Shown here one piece after another: positions 9,861 to 23,687 of a DNA stretch of 64,000 nt. Both the position numbers and the translations under genes were made by a program. The notes beneath the pieces are model-generated. The model ran no database searches, was not told where the DNA came from, and saw nothing but the letters and a program-made list of their open reading frames with translations. Within the stretch, counting starts at the first letter, position 1. Each line of letters starts with the position of its first letter. This DNA comes from Dryococelus australis (lineage: Eukaryota; Arthropoda; Insecta; Phasmatodea; Phasmatidae): NCBI GenBank assembly GCA_029891345.1, contig CM056994.1:143800457-143864456 (forward strand), given 5' to 3'.

Positions 9861-10387
9861 CTTGGGGGGTGGGGAGAGTTGGAGGCCTGTCGACTGATTG
9901 ATTTGGACGGGAAAATAGGGGACCTTAAGAAATTAAAATTTTGAAATACGGTTTTAATAACATTTAGTGAATACATTTTTGAGGTTTTTTTTTTTAATTC
10001 TTTGGAAAATTTTGGGTTTTTGGGTCAAATCTCAAGGTTAAAGGTCAATGGTCCTGAGTCCAGCTCTTCCAGCTGGAGTTACTGACCCACCTCGCCGATG
10101 TCACGAGGCCACCTCACCTGCTCTGGGAAAAACTGGAAATTGCTGGGTGCCTTTTTTTGCAAATGGGTGAAAGGGAAATGTTTTGGGAAAAGAGAGAAAT
10201 GTACTAAATCACTTTACCCATGCTGATTGTTTCTGCATATCAAATTGATGGGGAATGTTATTTGCATCAGCATTCTACGCCAGTCTTCTAATATCATACA
10301 TTGTTTGCCCAAACAAACGTTTATCCATATTCCAGCAATGCTACACATGTTGTTTTTGTGTTTCTCTATAAAATGTAGGTCTTCTCC

Positions 10388-10642
10388 TTAGCGGAATGTT
10401 GAGCATTTCATAGACACCCAAGTAGAGATTTTCGTTTGCTTTCCTAACCGCAACTCTGTAGCTCTAGGAACACCAATTGTTTTTTGGACTTTTAAGTACA
10501 TCATTTCCTTTGCCTGGACGGAGCTGATTGCATTGGCCATTTTTTCTTTGTCCAACCTACAGCTAGGCGAAATTTTGACTGCCATCTGTAAATCATTAGC
10601 GACATTATGATAATTATCAGGCTTATGTATATAACAACACAA
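10388..10642 (-). pseudogene. Pogo/Tigger-type HTH (Psq) domain fragment
   Basis: An 84-residue frame whose middle reads LDKEKMANAISSVQ...VQKTIGVPRATELRL, the pattern of a Pipsqueak-type helix-turn-helix at the N-terminus of pogo/Tigger transposases and CENP-B-like proteins, which binds transposon ends. No DDE catalytic domain can be read downstream on the minus strand before the sequence becomes unassignable. It is probably a transposase fragment; a host exon of a domesticated gene is a less likely alternative. Confidence 0.5.
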
Positions 10643-13600
10643 TTAGTAATTTTTCGAGTTTTTCCCACGTGAATAATGAAAGTAATTTTAGTGTGTACAT
10701 TATCAAAGAATTTGAACAGAATTTCTTGTTATAATACAGAAACTAATATAGAAAATAAGGTGTATCCTAAAGTGGAATGCTCCAGATTATACACTTTGCT
10801 CTATTTCACATTGGGCACAACACGCCATCTTGAAGTCTAGCAAATAGTAAACACGTGTTAATTTCATTGCTGTATATTAAAATAGTTTCGAAATACTCCA
10901 ACATCACACTACTTAAATAAGAAAAAACCACGTTCATTATAATTGGTCATGTGTTCAACAAGATAAAAATCGTTCTCAAAAGACTTGACTTTCCGTAAAA
11001 AATTATACCACTCCCTACACTTCTCGTGTTGGTGTGGCATTATTAAGGGCGTATTCTGACAGATGTCATGAATCCCTCCATTTTTAAACTCAGTATTTCA
11101 CATTGCGGAAGTATTCCACAATGGGTGCATCCACCCTAATACGCAAATTCGCAAATTTATATCTGAAAACCAAGAAGCACTTCCTTCAGTAACAATAAAT
11201 GTATATATTGGACTCGCGAAGGAACGCTAAGTTGTACGGCTACTCTATATTTATTTATTCACTACCAATCTACCTGGGAACCTACACGCGAATGTGAGCT
11301 GAAGCACTCGCGCAATTTCGGGTGGTGATTATTTCCAGAGGTTTATTTTAAAAAGTGCTCACGTTACCGACGACACCCTTTAAATAAATTATATATATAT
11401 AAATCAAAGTTTGCATGTATGTACAGTATATATGTATGCATGCATGTGTGTGGCGTGTGTGTATGTTCCTTACACAATTATACAAAATTTCGATGGATCT
11501 TAACAAAATATCGTATGTTTACTCTTTAGTTTCCAATTTAAATATGCTCTACGCCAAAATTAGCTCTGGTCCTTATTGAACCCGTAACCCCCATAAAAAC
11601 ATTTTACGGGTTTATGTATCTAAATTCTACATCGTCCGATGTATTGGAGTCTAATTTGGCAGGAATGCCCATTAAATTCCAACTAGAAATGCTGCATCAA
11701 AATGTTCTCTGGCCACTTTGGACCGGAAAACCCAAAACAAGTTAGTGAATCTTTGGAATCCTATTGGGTCTGAACTGCCTAAATGAGATAAAGCTTCGTC
11801 TATTTCCCTCTTGTTTCCGGATAACGCTGGGTAGTTCTGCTGGAATTTTCATACAATGAAACGTTTTAAATTTACAGCTATGCAAATAGTTCCCGTTCAG
11901 CAGGTAAGACTACCTCTTTTACAACTTAAAGAACTTATGGTGCAAAGAACTGAAGACAGTCTGTATCCATCCTAACACACCATAGAAGAAGTTAAAATGA
12001 CGGAAGAAACTAAATTATGTAAATTATGAACAATGTGCTGTGAATTGACATCCTCAATTTCAGAGTAAACATAAGCTTAAAACGTTCAATGTTGGTACCC
12101 AAATGGAGCGACGGTGCAGAGAGCTGAGTGTTAGAACAGCATGAACTACTAATGTCGCCATGCTAAAATGAGAGTAGTGTGTTAGTTTTCTCTGAAGTCA
12201 GTAAACCACATATTTTTGTATTAGCGCCTTGGCAATGCCATGGTACTAAATTGAAGTTGTAACTCGAACAAAAATATTGTTGTGAGTTTTCAACAAATGA
12301 GCCGCCATTGTCGAGAAATTAATATGTAATATAGGAACAATGAACCGCAATGTTAGCCGTGATAGACCAGTACGCATTAATTAGTCGAAAACGGTTGCGT
12401 ATAGGTCAAAACCCAAGAAAAACATTTTGTTTGCCACATACCGTAGATAACTCACCAGCAGGGAACAAAGCTAATATGGCGGAGTGTTGCAGATTTAATG
12501 AACGAGTGGGGTTTCAACCAGGCCTTCTTTATGGAATGGGGTTGGCCTTCATACCAAAATATTTATCGTTTGCACTTTTCTATAAATAAGGCACTATCCA
12601 GAGACTCACAGATTCAGTTTTCGTATTTTTCGTTCTCGTAATGTTATTAGCAATAAACTTCTGCTTCACTACAACTTCAGTGGTTGTTACATACGTATGA
12701 AATATATAGGGCCTCTTAGACTGCATGTCTTACATATATTTCCGCCCTTTTTTAAATTAGGAATCAGTAAATTTCAGTCCCACTCTGGATATGTAATCAT
12801 ATCTTAGTGAGGAAACACAATAAATTTAGTGTGCACTTTCATCTTGACAGACTGAAGCATTTATAGAATTTTTAAACAAAAATCTCCATTAGATTGTCGC
12901 AAATAAAAGGCAAGGTACCCAAAAATATAAATAACTGCTTGTTGGCGCAGTTCCGTAGTTTTATAAAATAATGATGAACATAGTTAATGGAAATACTGTT
13001 GTTGGTGTTTATATATGCTCATACTGAAGTCACGTGGTGAAGATGAAACACAGAGGTCATTCAGAAATACCATAACTATAAAAATACGTGTGCTATGATG
13101 CTGCGGAACTCGCGTACTGGTATATAAAGGGAACGGAAACGGAACTGAGGAAACTGTATAAATCACCACCAGTGGTGGAATAAACCGTGCTGAAATATTC
13201 ATCTAGGAAAGCGCTCTCGCACTAAGAGAGCCCACCTCGGTCGAGGTGCGTGTGCGAGTGAGTAGAGGCGGTATGATCGGCTCTCCCAGGCATGTTACAT
13301 TACTCTCGTTATAGTGGACACGCCTAGAGTCACAGGAAGCCTTTGAAGTAATAATCATGATGTGAGATTATGTAATGTCCTGAGTTAAGCTCCTTCTTAA
13401 ACATTTACGTTTTGCCCATCATTGCATGCGTTTACTTTAATAATTATTGTTTTTATTTTTCGGGGCGTACCTAAAATTTAGTTACTTCATTTGAAAAATT
13501 TATAGTAGTTTACAATTTTAAACAATACATTACTATTTTAATGATGTCTGCTGCTCCATATATTCTGCATCCCACTAATGCATGTAGCTGATGTAACAGT

Positions 13601-16600
13601 TGGTCCTGTTACCTTCTACACGCGTCAAACCTGGAGAGCGGAATGGCTAAGGAAGGCACACCACTTCGAAGTCTGTACTGTTTGTAGGCGGGCATTATAT
13701 TTTTGTAACATTGTTCATTGGACTCACACCCTTTAAAAGGAGAACATAAAAACCGCAGAACCTCTTGAACGTACAGTTGCAAGATTAGTGTTCACTCAAC
13801 CACTACCATGCTAGACCGAAAATCATAATTTCCTTCTCTCCACATAGTGATGCTCCAGTTCTAGCGATAAGGCATTTAGCTATAACTTCTGTATATATGG
13901 GCAGTGTAGTATCGTTCAATAATTGAGTTTGATATCATATGTTAATGGACAAAACGTGACATGACCACTAAACATTATGCATAGCTTTTCCTCAGCTGTC
14001 AAAACATAGCAAAATACGTTGCAAAATGCGTCGCTGTTGCAGAGATGTTAATATAAGAAGGCGTCTGCAAGTTACGTCGCAATACTGCGGGCATAAATGG
14101 GTTGTCCCTGGATGATGGAAGGGAGGCCATAGTGTTTGAGATCGAGCCTGCTGGACGATGAAAATATCTTCTCTTTTGTAGATCATCGTATAGAAAATCT
14201 CCCAAAGGCTATCCAGCATCTGTGTATTCCTTCGTGTTCCTAATACACAGTTCATTCGCAACGGTCCAGGTTTCAAGTAATACGTTTAAAGACCACCCTA
14301 CCTCTACTAGTCCAATAAATCATCCTCTTACAAACTCTGTGTAAAGTTTATGTATGAGTGTTGAATGAAAGTCATGTTAGCTACTCACTGACTCTCACTC
14401 CACATGCATATTGATTATTTTTCACACATTTCTGTCCACCAACTGTTCGTGTAGCCATTGTTGTAGTGATGGTGGTGCCTCTTGATGGTATTTCTACATG
14501 GCCTATCGCAGCAAAACATGAACTAGTTGCAGTATTATTTCTCTATAGCGACCTTCATAAACCAGTTGCAGTATTATTCGTCTGTAGAGACGTTCACTAA
14601 TTACTAACAGTCCGCTTTGTGTGCAAGTATATTTTATGTATATGATTTTAATTAAATGTAGTTATTCTAAAGTATATCCAATGACAGCTAGAAAAAAAAT
14701 ATTACAGCACTTATACTCTAAGAAAATGGTATACACGTGGCAGGAAACCAGGAAAAAATTGTTCTTTATATGGAAATACACAGACATTTGTGTATCAATT
14801 AAGTAAAACAGGCTGAAAGAAAAATTGGAATCTGCTTAATATGTATTGCCACACCGACTACGTGGATGGATTTACCGAGTGCTCTTGGAGGAAAGATCCT
14901 GAATAACTCTTGTCGTATCGTCACCAAGTGACATATTTTCCGTGATATTTTGGAATTGGTGAACTGGCATCGAAGACTCGTATAGCTAAACAAACTGCAT
15001 CCCAGTGGCATCACCCTATAAACCCTGTCATAATAGGTTGTGATAAATACATATAAATGTACAACAGTCGGGCTGCAAAAAAATTAGCTATAATAGGCCA
15101 ACTCTGAAATCTAAACAGTGGCAGGTCCGAAGTGAAACTAAAATTCATCAGTATGTCTGTGAAATTTGTTCATTTAGATTAAAAATAAATATGTCCCATT
15201 GTTTCAGTGAATTGACGGCACTGAATTACTTTCCCCCTTGAAATGATTAGATAACACGGAGACCCGGAGCTAGGACGATTACTGTAATTATGCAACATGG
15301 TTAAGTTCATTATTTTCAAGAAAATACTAATTGTTTCGATGAACATATCGGTAGTGTGCAAAGTCACCATGTGCAGCAAAACTGTCTACACATTGGGACA
15401 CTGGATAAGGAAACTTATCTGGTACAGGTGCCTTGTCGACGATCTCTATGGAAAGCAAGTTCCAGACAAATCTCTAGAGAATATATCGCGTGATATTGCG
15501 GGCTATGAAATGAGAGGCAGCTGCTAATCTTGAAGTATCCTTGTATATAGGGTCCGGCATTATCATTTTGGAATATTATCCGTGGACAGCATTGAATTTA
15601 GGTTTTAACTTCTGGCTCTAAACAAAATCCATAACGTACAGCTTTGAAAATGCGCTCTCATCGGATCAGGCGGGACCGCCATTTGTATCCATTCAATTAC
15701 TCTCTAAAACAAACATTGAGCATTTGCTCCTGTACATGATGGTAAGTGTGCCTTTAAAGTGTCGATCATTACGTATGCGGAACCATCGCGATTTTAATAG
15801 TTGAATCCATACTCGTGCGAGAGACGATTTCTTGTTAGTCTTTAGGCCAATGTTAGTATTAGAGTCTTTATTTCAGTTGGAGATGGTTAAGAATTTAAGA
15901 TATTCACACACAATGGAAGGCAAGCAAAGAATCCTTTTTGCAGGAGAGGGCGTATAACACTTCTTGAAGACAAAATGTGACCAGCAGTAGTGTTTCACTT
16001 CTCTAACAGCATATTGGATGTCGTTGTACACTATTTGGTGGTCATGCGGTAGAGGTGTCTACTTCCCTCCCAGTACTGTGTTTATCAAGTGTGATTCTTG
16101 TGTTGTTTTTGTGTACGACCCTCACACGTCTAACTGCCCACTGACGTGATGAGCGCATCACTCTACTAGTAGATCATCCAGTAGGCATGTCAAACAGGAT
16201 GTAAGATAACCCAACCATTCGTATTCCAATGATCCAACAATCCTGCCATGCTCTGGGTACTGCAGTATTACAGTAGATCATGAAACATCCTACCTGGTGC
16301 GACAGGGTTATATTTGGTCAAATCGAAACATCCACCTTTCCCTGCTTATTGCCTCTCCAGTGTGCCATTTATAGTTATGTTGCTGCTACATGACCTCACA
16401 GGCAGTGACACATTAACGTTAATCATTTAACATGATAAAACTAACCTTCAGGCCGACAGCCCCCTTCTGTTTGGTGTAACAATTCCCGAACATAAATGTA
16501 CTAGTCATTTACATTGATAAAGAGACAATTTCACTTTTCTTCGGCAATTATTTATTAGGCCTATATATTTGCCAATTATTCGTCACCTACATTACGGGCA

Positions 16601-16950
16601 GTAGTGCATTACCGATTGAAAGCAATGAGTATGCATTATATGCAACGTATTGCATAATATTTTTTCCCATTTTCTTCCACAAGTTGATTCCCAGGATTAG
16701 TTTACTTCCACAACTAATGTCTCGAAGTGAAAGAAGCTTTTAATTTAACTGTTGGCTTCCTGGAAAATCAGAAAAGAATGTTCCTCGTCAATCTTTTATA
16801 GTTGCATACAAGCTAGAGAAACAGTTTAGGATAGTTACATACATCGACACAAAACTGTAAATCGTATATATTTATGCATCCTACTAGATCGATAAATTTA
16901 CTATCCTTAATTTATTGCTTCGAATATACATATATCTAAAAAAAAAATAA
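10643..16950. other. No recognised gene
   Basis: A long AT-rich stretch with only short open frames (for example 12350-12589 plus, 13992-14276 minus, 15297-15527 plus) that carry no motif I recognise. Part of it (about 11375-11720) resembles a Helitron 5' region and is listed separately. Confidence 0.5.
11375..11720 (+). mobile_element. Possible Helitron 5' end
   Basis: The order TATATATAAATCAAAGTTTG, then ATGTATGT-type repeats, then a TTCGATGGATCTTAACAAAAT block is similar to the start of many insect Helitrons, which open with an ATATAAA tract followed by GTTTGTATGTATGT and a conserved GATTTT block. No matching CTAG hairpin end was located nearby, so this is tentative. Confidence 0.3.
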
Positions 16951-16956
16951 AGCCTA
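16951..16956. repeat. 6-bp target site duplication, left (AGCCTA)
   Basis: AGCCTA immediately precedes AGTAGTAGG and is repeated exactly after CCTACTACT at 27855-27860. The pairing of exact flanks with exact inverted termini defines element 2. Confidence 0.85.
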
Positions 16957-16998
16957 AGTAGTAGGAAATAGAGAAGCTGGGGAAAACGACACCGGCGT

Positions 16999-19900
16999 CA
17001 ATGGCTGATCACAAGGGAGGGGGGCAGTAGAATGTGCGCCCCTCCCCCCTGCTCGAAACGCCAGTCATCTGCCACATAGATATTCCTGATAAGTGATAAC
17101 AACGGCGCTCCTTTGTGTTGGCAAGTCTTTGCCACATTCATGAATGTGGTTAATGTATTATCGTGTAGTGTAGAATAGCAAAATAGTGTGAGAAATTTCC
17201 GAAATAAAAATATATGCGATTTGAGACTAAAATTTATTTATGTTATAATTTTATAGGCTAACTTTGAAAATAAAGTTTGAGAACATACTGTACAGATCCC
17301 CAATCAGCATATCATTTCACTGACACTGTACTACCTTTCCAGGTTCTATGTTTTCTGTAAGACTATAGCCTCGCACATGATGCCACATAGAAGCACCTAA
17401 AAACGAGTGTTAATGACCATCGGTACTAGTCATCAATATCGGGACGATAGTCGAGTTTACTGAAATGACTGGTCAGTGAAATCATCTAGTATGGGAAGGC
17501 AGCCATGGAATGCAATGGGTAAATGGTAGTAAGTGCGGACGGGAGGTTTATCCCTTCCACTTCCGTTAGGCTGCTAGCTCGCTACCTGCTAAAACGCCCG
17601 GACACCCCAACATTGTTGAACCGAACTCAGGAGGTTGAAAATAACTTGCGGGAGTGCTCTGTAGTTTCTCGGATGTTAATACGTACAAAACCTCACATGA
17701 TCGAAGGCATTTTACGATGTATTGATTTTGTGACTTCTGAAGTTCTTTCTCTGCATGGTGGAATTATGGTAAGTAATTAGAATTTATATATATTAGTTCA
17801 CTTATTTTTCTGTATGTTTCCTAATATACTGAAAAAGTTTTCAGTGATTGGTTTGTAGTCAAAACAAAAAAATAATGCTCAAAGCGAATGAAGTGCATTT
17901 ACCGAATGCGTAGGGCTATATGTGTAAACTCAGCCTCATTCGGACATTTGTATGCATAATATTGTTACATATCTAATTTTTCAGAATTTCCGAAAAAAAC
18001 AAGCGGAGCAACACAAGTAAGATTGAATCATACTTTCAACCTGTTCCAAAAAAAGAGTAATCGACATCAGACACAAGATGACAACTCTCAGCATCAGAAT
18101 GACTGCCTTTGTGCTGTCACTATGGAAGGTACCTAATAAGAAAAATTAATAAATCACATAATTACACCTTGTCGCTCGTGGTTCTCATATGAGAATGGAA
18201 ACTAAACATTATGATAGCTGCAAAGTTTTACATTAATACTGTACTGAACATTGATAAAGCTAGTAATGTGCCACATTATGCAAATAAAAAATAAACTGAA
18301 TGATTTTTTACAATTAATGCCCATGTTTAAATATTCCCAAGTGCATTAGATTGTAAGCATTAAAATCACCATGAGAATTCAATATTAAGAAATAAATTTT
18401 TTAATATTCAAGAAATTGTGTACACTGATGTTTGCACATATTAATACACATGTACTTAATTGTTGTTTTATGACCAATTACAACAAATGAAACGGTCTCA
18501 TGTGAACTTTCCACATACAAAATTTCTAACACAGACAGTACTTCACATAGTGAGTCTACAACTCCTTAAGCAGTACCAAATGATGTTCCTACGGAGTCAA
18601 CACCTAAGAATCTGAACGACATAGGTCTCCACACAGGGAAGAAAATAGATGACTTCACCAAGTGTCTACTTCTTGAAAAGCCATAGCATCCACCAGATGA
18701 CTATCGCTACCCTTGCTCAACACACTCGAAAGGTGAGGGGAAAACTGTTAGACGGTATCTTTCTAAATCGCACATTGATAAATACCATTGGCTGGTATAC
18801 TCCGACGTGAGTAGAGGTTTGTTTTGTAAATACTGTGCTCTTTTCGCACAAGAAAAAGTAGGAAACAACCGAGTGGTCAAAGTTAACAGAATTGTAACAA
18901 AGGCTTTTACAGTATTTAAAGACATCACAGCAAAATATGGCTAATTTGAAATGCACGAAAGAAGTAACCACCACCAAATTTCTGTTGCATCAAGTAAGGA
19001 TTTCCTCAGGACATACCATGCTCAAGAAAAAGAAATTTTGAATCAAATCAGTGCTCAACGACTTCTCTTAGTTGAAGCAAATTGTGCCAGGCTGCGCCCA
19101 ATAATAGAGACTGTTATATTTATGGGTCGTCAGAGTGTACCTTTAAGAGGTCACATGGACGATGGAAACTTTATTCGGAATCGCTAGCAGTAAGCAATGG
19201 AGGGAATTTCAGAGCACTGCTTAACTTTCGGAATCAGGCTGGGGATGAAATACTACAGGAGTATCTTCAGAATACTTCTTCTCGGGCTATTTACATAAGT
19301 AAGACTGGACATAATGTTTTAATTCATTGTTGCACAAAATAAATTTGTAGTGTGATTGTTGAAAGGATTAAGAATTCTAAGCACTGGTAAATATTTTTTG
19401 ACGAAAAAATAGATATGTATAGAATAGTTCTGTAAGGGAGGATTTTCTTTACAAATGCATTTCAACCATTTCATAATTAAAAATTACGTAACCAGTTCAC
19501 ATGTAGATGAAGGCAGTCAATTTGTAGTTCTAAAAGAAGTAAGGTTAACAGGAAAAGCTCTAGGTCGAATACTTCTTGATTATACAAAGGACTTTTGGTC
19601 TTGATCTTCGATACTGTGTTGGGGTTGGTACAGATGGGTGTATAGTTATAACTTCCGAGAAATGTGGTGCTGTGACCGAAATTCTTCAAGTTGCTACGAA
19701 TGCCAAGCATGTATCGTGCTAAAATCATGCATTAAACAATTCTATCTCAAAATCATCAAAGATTCAGAGGGTAAGGAATTTTACAGCTATTATGAAATAA
19801 ATCATTGCTTTTTTCAGTTAGTCTGCTAAGAGGAATTCCATCTTGAAAGCTCATGTAGGCTCCCAACGTGTACGCTTGTGTGATACTCGCTGTGTTGGAA

Positions 19901-21215
19901 GGCATGATGCTGTAATCCTATTTTGTAATGTCTTGCCAAAAATTGTAGAAGCATTGACAGAAATGGGTGAGTGGTCTGAATCTGAGCCTGCATAAAAAAC
20001 TGCGCTCTGTACCAACTCTCTTTACAGCACAGAATTCATATTTGCCTTAATTAGCCTGATTGATGTACTTAAGTGTACTCTGCCACTGAGTCGTCACTTA
20101 CAGCCCCATTCACTTGATCGAAAAGGAGCCTCTGATGCTGTACAGGATACACTGGCTACACTGCATACATTGCGACATGATAGTGAAAAATCTTTTTCAG
20201 TACTGCATAAGGATGCTGCATGTACAGCTACATAACTGGGAGTTGACGTAATGCCACGCCTTGCTGCAAGACAAATACATCGACAAACTATGACGCCAAC
20301 AGCAACGAGGATTACTACAGAAAATCTATTTATATTCCATTGTAGGAAAACGTCTTCACTGACCTGGAGCAACGCTTCTCACAAAATGCCTTACAATGTT
20401 ACGACCTGCGCCTTTTGTTTTTTGCCTCTTTTCATTATGTAGGGAGGTCACTGCGAATCAAGGATTATTGCTCTTGTGTATTGTTACAGTCCTCTTCTTC
20501 AACGATGTAACCGATTCCGAGGTAGAACTACCGCAACTCTTCTGGATGGTGAAATGTGCATTTGGAAGGAAAAGTGGAAGAGGGAGAGTAAAGAAGGTCA
20601 CCTATTACCAGAAACTGTGCTGAGTGTGATTGACTCTTGTGACCTTGATTTATTTCCAACCATTCGATGATTTTGGAAATTCTTCTCACTTTGCCCGTCA
20701 GTGTTGCAAGTGTAGAAAGATTTTTCAGCAGCCTACAACTTGTGAAATCATTGCTACGTACGAGAATGGCAGAGGAAAGTTTGAATGGCCTGTGTATGTT
20801 ATTTATCCACCATGATATAAATGTTGATGTTGAAAAAGTTATTGAACGTTTTGCTATAGGGGGTAAACGAAGGATTGTCCTTGAGTTTATTGTGTAGGTA
20901 AACTTTTGTCTTGCCTTGGATGTTCACTAAACCGAATTTCAATTTCTACAGTTTTTTTAGTAAATATTCGGTTTTATTATTTGTGTGACAAAGTGTGTAT
21001 GTATTTTGTATCATTAATACATTTTTTTCCTAAGTGGGTTGTGTTTTTAAAACTAAACCCACATTATGATACAGCAGTTCCATTAGCACGATAGAAGCTG
21101 GTTGCCTGGTTGTGTGTAAATCAAATTTAAATAATGTACTTAAATAAATATTACTTCTATCCACACTTCAATCCTAGAGTGTCCCCTCCGAGGAAAACCT
21201 TTGCATCCACCACTG
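16999..21215 (+). mobile_element. hAT transposon nested in element 2
   Basis: The left end CAATGGCTGATCACAAGGG and the complement of the right end CAGTGGTGGATGCAAAGG match at most positions, as in hAT elements whose ends read CAGTGGCGGATCCA. The flanking 8 bp are ACCGGCGT (16991-16998) and ATCGGCAT (21216-21223), 6 of 8 identical. Both differences are C-to-T or G-to-A at CpG sites, as expected from methylation decay. A G/C-rich hairpin-like segment follows the left end. The insertion split the outermost 42 bp of the host palindrome from the rest; deleting it restores the match to the right end. Confidence 0.85.
17990..20897 (+). pseudogene. hAT transposase remnant (ZMYM1-like, TTF zinc finger, DUF4371)
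   Basis: This is the plus-strand transposase of the nested hAT. In order one can read an N-terminal KIESYFQPVPKK-type start near 18020, a TTF-type zinc finger region (SKGEGKTVRRYL, KYHWLVYSDVSRGLFCKYC) near 18725-18840, a long helical region with HERSNHHQ near 18950, a first catalytic-Asp block (FFDEKIDM) near 19400, the VGVGTDG block near 19620 (second Asp), LCDTRCVGRHD near 19880, an MPRLAARQ block at 20251, and the C-terminal dimerisation region with SVASVERFFSSL and LNGLCMLFIHHDI (20690-20830). Many stops and frameshifts separate these, so it is inactive. Order and spacing match hAT proteins with DUF4371. Confidence 0.8.
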
Positions 21216-21849
21216 ATCGGCATTCTAAATCGGATTCGCCCCGCTGCCATGTTGTTACATCACCTGTCTATATGATCTTGACTTTGACCTTTGAACATTG
21301 ACCTTGACTTCGGTAACCTCCGACCCCAAAAACAGAATTTTTTTTAATTCTTAAAAAATTCTTAAAAACTGATTTCAAAAAATTTTATTGAAATGTTGGT
21401 TAAAGTCTATTAGTAAAATTTAATTAAATATTGGTTTTTAAATAATAGTTTGGAAAAAAATAAAATTATAACAAAAATTTATTTAAAACTTCGTTATAAA
21501 TTTTTATAAAATGGTAAAAAAGTATACAATAACGCTTTCAATTTATATTAAATATAACTAATTAGTTATTAAAATTATTTAAAAAAATTTATTTACAGAG
21601 GTTTCCCCCAACTCCGTCACCAAAGAAATTAGTCTGCAGGCCTCCACCCTCTCGCCCATACCCATTCAGCCATCTTGGTATGCGACCGCCATCTTGGTAG
21701 ACAACACCTGCCTTGGAAGCAAGTTCCCACTATCAATAGACATTTAACCTTTGATCGTTCCCTCCTGCCCATGATTTTGTCCTTGACCCCGTGATCTGGA
21801 ATGAACTTGTAAACAAAACTCGAAGAAAATACATAAAAGTCAACAAGCA

Positions 21850-22330
21850 TAATACATTACTAACTACTACCACCATGTGAGGTGAAGACTACCTCGACCC
21901 CGTGACCTTGAATGATGTTCAAAGCAAAAATGCGAAATATGAGGCATAAAAGTCAACAAGCATAATACATAACTAACTATTACCACAAAATTAGATTCAG
22001 ACTATCTCGATTTTGACCCCATTACCTTGAAGTACCTCGAAAACAAAAGCTCTGGATAATAAATATAAAAACAGCAAGCATATTACATTACAGACTACCA
22101 CCGAACATAGTAGATGCAGACTACCTCGACCTTGACCCCATGAACTTGAATGACTTTGAAAAAAAAGCTTGAGAAACAAGGCATAAAAGTCAGCAAGCAT
22201 AATACATTAAAGAGACAACTACCACCGTATTAGATGCAGACTACCTCAAGATTGGCTCTATGGTCTTGAATAACGTTGAAAACCAAAATTCGAAAAAAAT
22301 ACACAAACGTTAATAAATTTACAATGTCTT
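21850..22330 (-). repeat. Subterminal tandem array, left arm of element 2
   Basis: About four to five units of roughly 100-110 bp on the minus strand: TCAAGGTCA-like motif, GTAGTCTGCATCTAAT, GTGGTAGTAGT, TATGCTTGCTGACTTTTATG. It is the mirror image of the right-arm array at 26880-27320. Confidence 0.8.
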
Positions 22331-23604
22331 ACTACTATGTTAATGTCTTGATTTCACTGCCACGCGAGCTATCGGCACCTAGAGTTAGAGACATTAAAAA
22401 ACCTGCAATTTTCCGTTCTGTTTAAAAAATATATTTTATCCAATCAGTAGTACAGCTAGATGCATGATGCTGGACTTAGGCTTAATGCTTAATTTATTAA
22501 ATATATAAAATACGTATTTTTTTAAAAACTTTAAAGCCATTACAACGATAAATTGAAAAAAAGAAAAATAAATTATTCTGTAATAGTAATTTATTATTAT
22601 TTTGTAATTATATTTACAAAAGAAAGCAGTTCATCGCATCATCTGATATAACCTCTATCCTTAAGTTAACTTATGATTGAAACCACCTCTTTCATGTTCA
22701 AGTAATCCTCACATTGTTGCTAATCGAGCAAAGATCCAAGTCTGTCTACAAGTTGTTGAAATGTTCGGTAAACATATAGTTAGTATAATCGACGTCCTCT
22801 GTCTTCGTCACATCACTTGTCGAAGGAAACTCGCTGAAGAAATGTGTGGGAACGTCGAGGGAATCATAATCCTTTTCAACACTATCACTGTCCTTATGGT
22901 AATCATCAATGCTGTCTTCATGGTGTTATGTTGGCGTGAATGTGCCTTCAATTACATCATCGCCTGATACCGCCCTATCACTTAAGTACAAATCAGAGAG
23001 GCAAAAGGCGTACATTGTATCAATGATCGTCTTCACTTCCTGCTTCACCCTCAATGTCAAATTTACTATTCTTTGTAGCAGGAGTTGTATGTTCATCAGT
23101 ATATAGAGCTGAAGGTTGTTTGTTTTGAATTTCGCCGTCGTCATGCACACACCTTGAAAGTGTACATTCCGCACAAACCGACACAGTCATTACATCTTTA
23201 GCATTAACTGATTCGTCATAATCGTTTGCGGAAACATTAACCATCGATGTAGCAGGAGTTATTCACGACAACGCTGGCTGGCCCCCAGTAGACGAACCCT
23301 TGCAGATTTCAGTATGTTCCTTCATTGTATCGCATTGCACAAACTATATGTGCCCATTGACATAATGCTTCATAGCGCAAAAAGGATTATTCGTGCAGGT
23401 CGTTCTCTCATGTCGCCGGGTACGGCAGTTTTCTCTGAAGATCTTTCCACAGTAGCAACACTATTTTCGATGTAATTTTCTAGCAGTGGAAGAAGATACT
23501 TTCTTAGAAGTAAGCTCTACAACCATTGGATTGCATCATATTCATGAAAAAACCCTAAATCTTTTCCACAGTGGCGAAATGTTTATCTACTTTGTCTAGC
23601 TACT

Positions 23605-23684
<80 letters not shown>
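23605..23684. repeat. (CT)n(TA)n microsatellite
   Basis: About 33 bp of CT joined to about 46 bp of TA, within the left arm of element 2. The right arm has no equivalent tract, so it arose after the arms formed or was lost from one. Confidence 0.95.

Positions 23685-23687
<3 letters not shown>

Larger units (their letters stand above)
5169..10110. mobile_element. Palindromic zinc-finger element 1 (left end intact, right end unclear)
   Basis: The left arm (5169 to about 7200) and right arm (about 7290 to 9130) are inverted copies of each other along almost their whole length. Matched blocks are 6780-7110 with 7310-7660, 6640-6780 with 7640-7830, 6020-6260 with 7890-8440, and 5400-5990 with 8480-9050. 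The centre is AT-rich. The left end starts AGTAGTAGGAGC, like the ends of the other two palindromes. The right arm continues outward through a tandem array to a CGCCGATG block near 10090, matching the subterminal part of element 2, but no CCTACTACT end is seen there. Each arm holds an outward-facing zinc-finger gene remnant. No transposase is recognisable inside, so it is non-autonomous. It appears chimeric, since its left terminal 180 bp resemble element 3 rather than element 2. Confidence 0.7.

Noticed and set aside
10060-10110. Right terminus of element 1
   Set aside because: Similarity to element 2 fades after CGCCGATG and no CCTACTACT or TATGCA (the left flank) follows, so no precise right boundary is claimed.
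12350-12589. 79-residue frame on plus
   Set aside because: No motif, no related copy and no coding-like neighbour.
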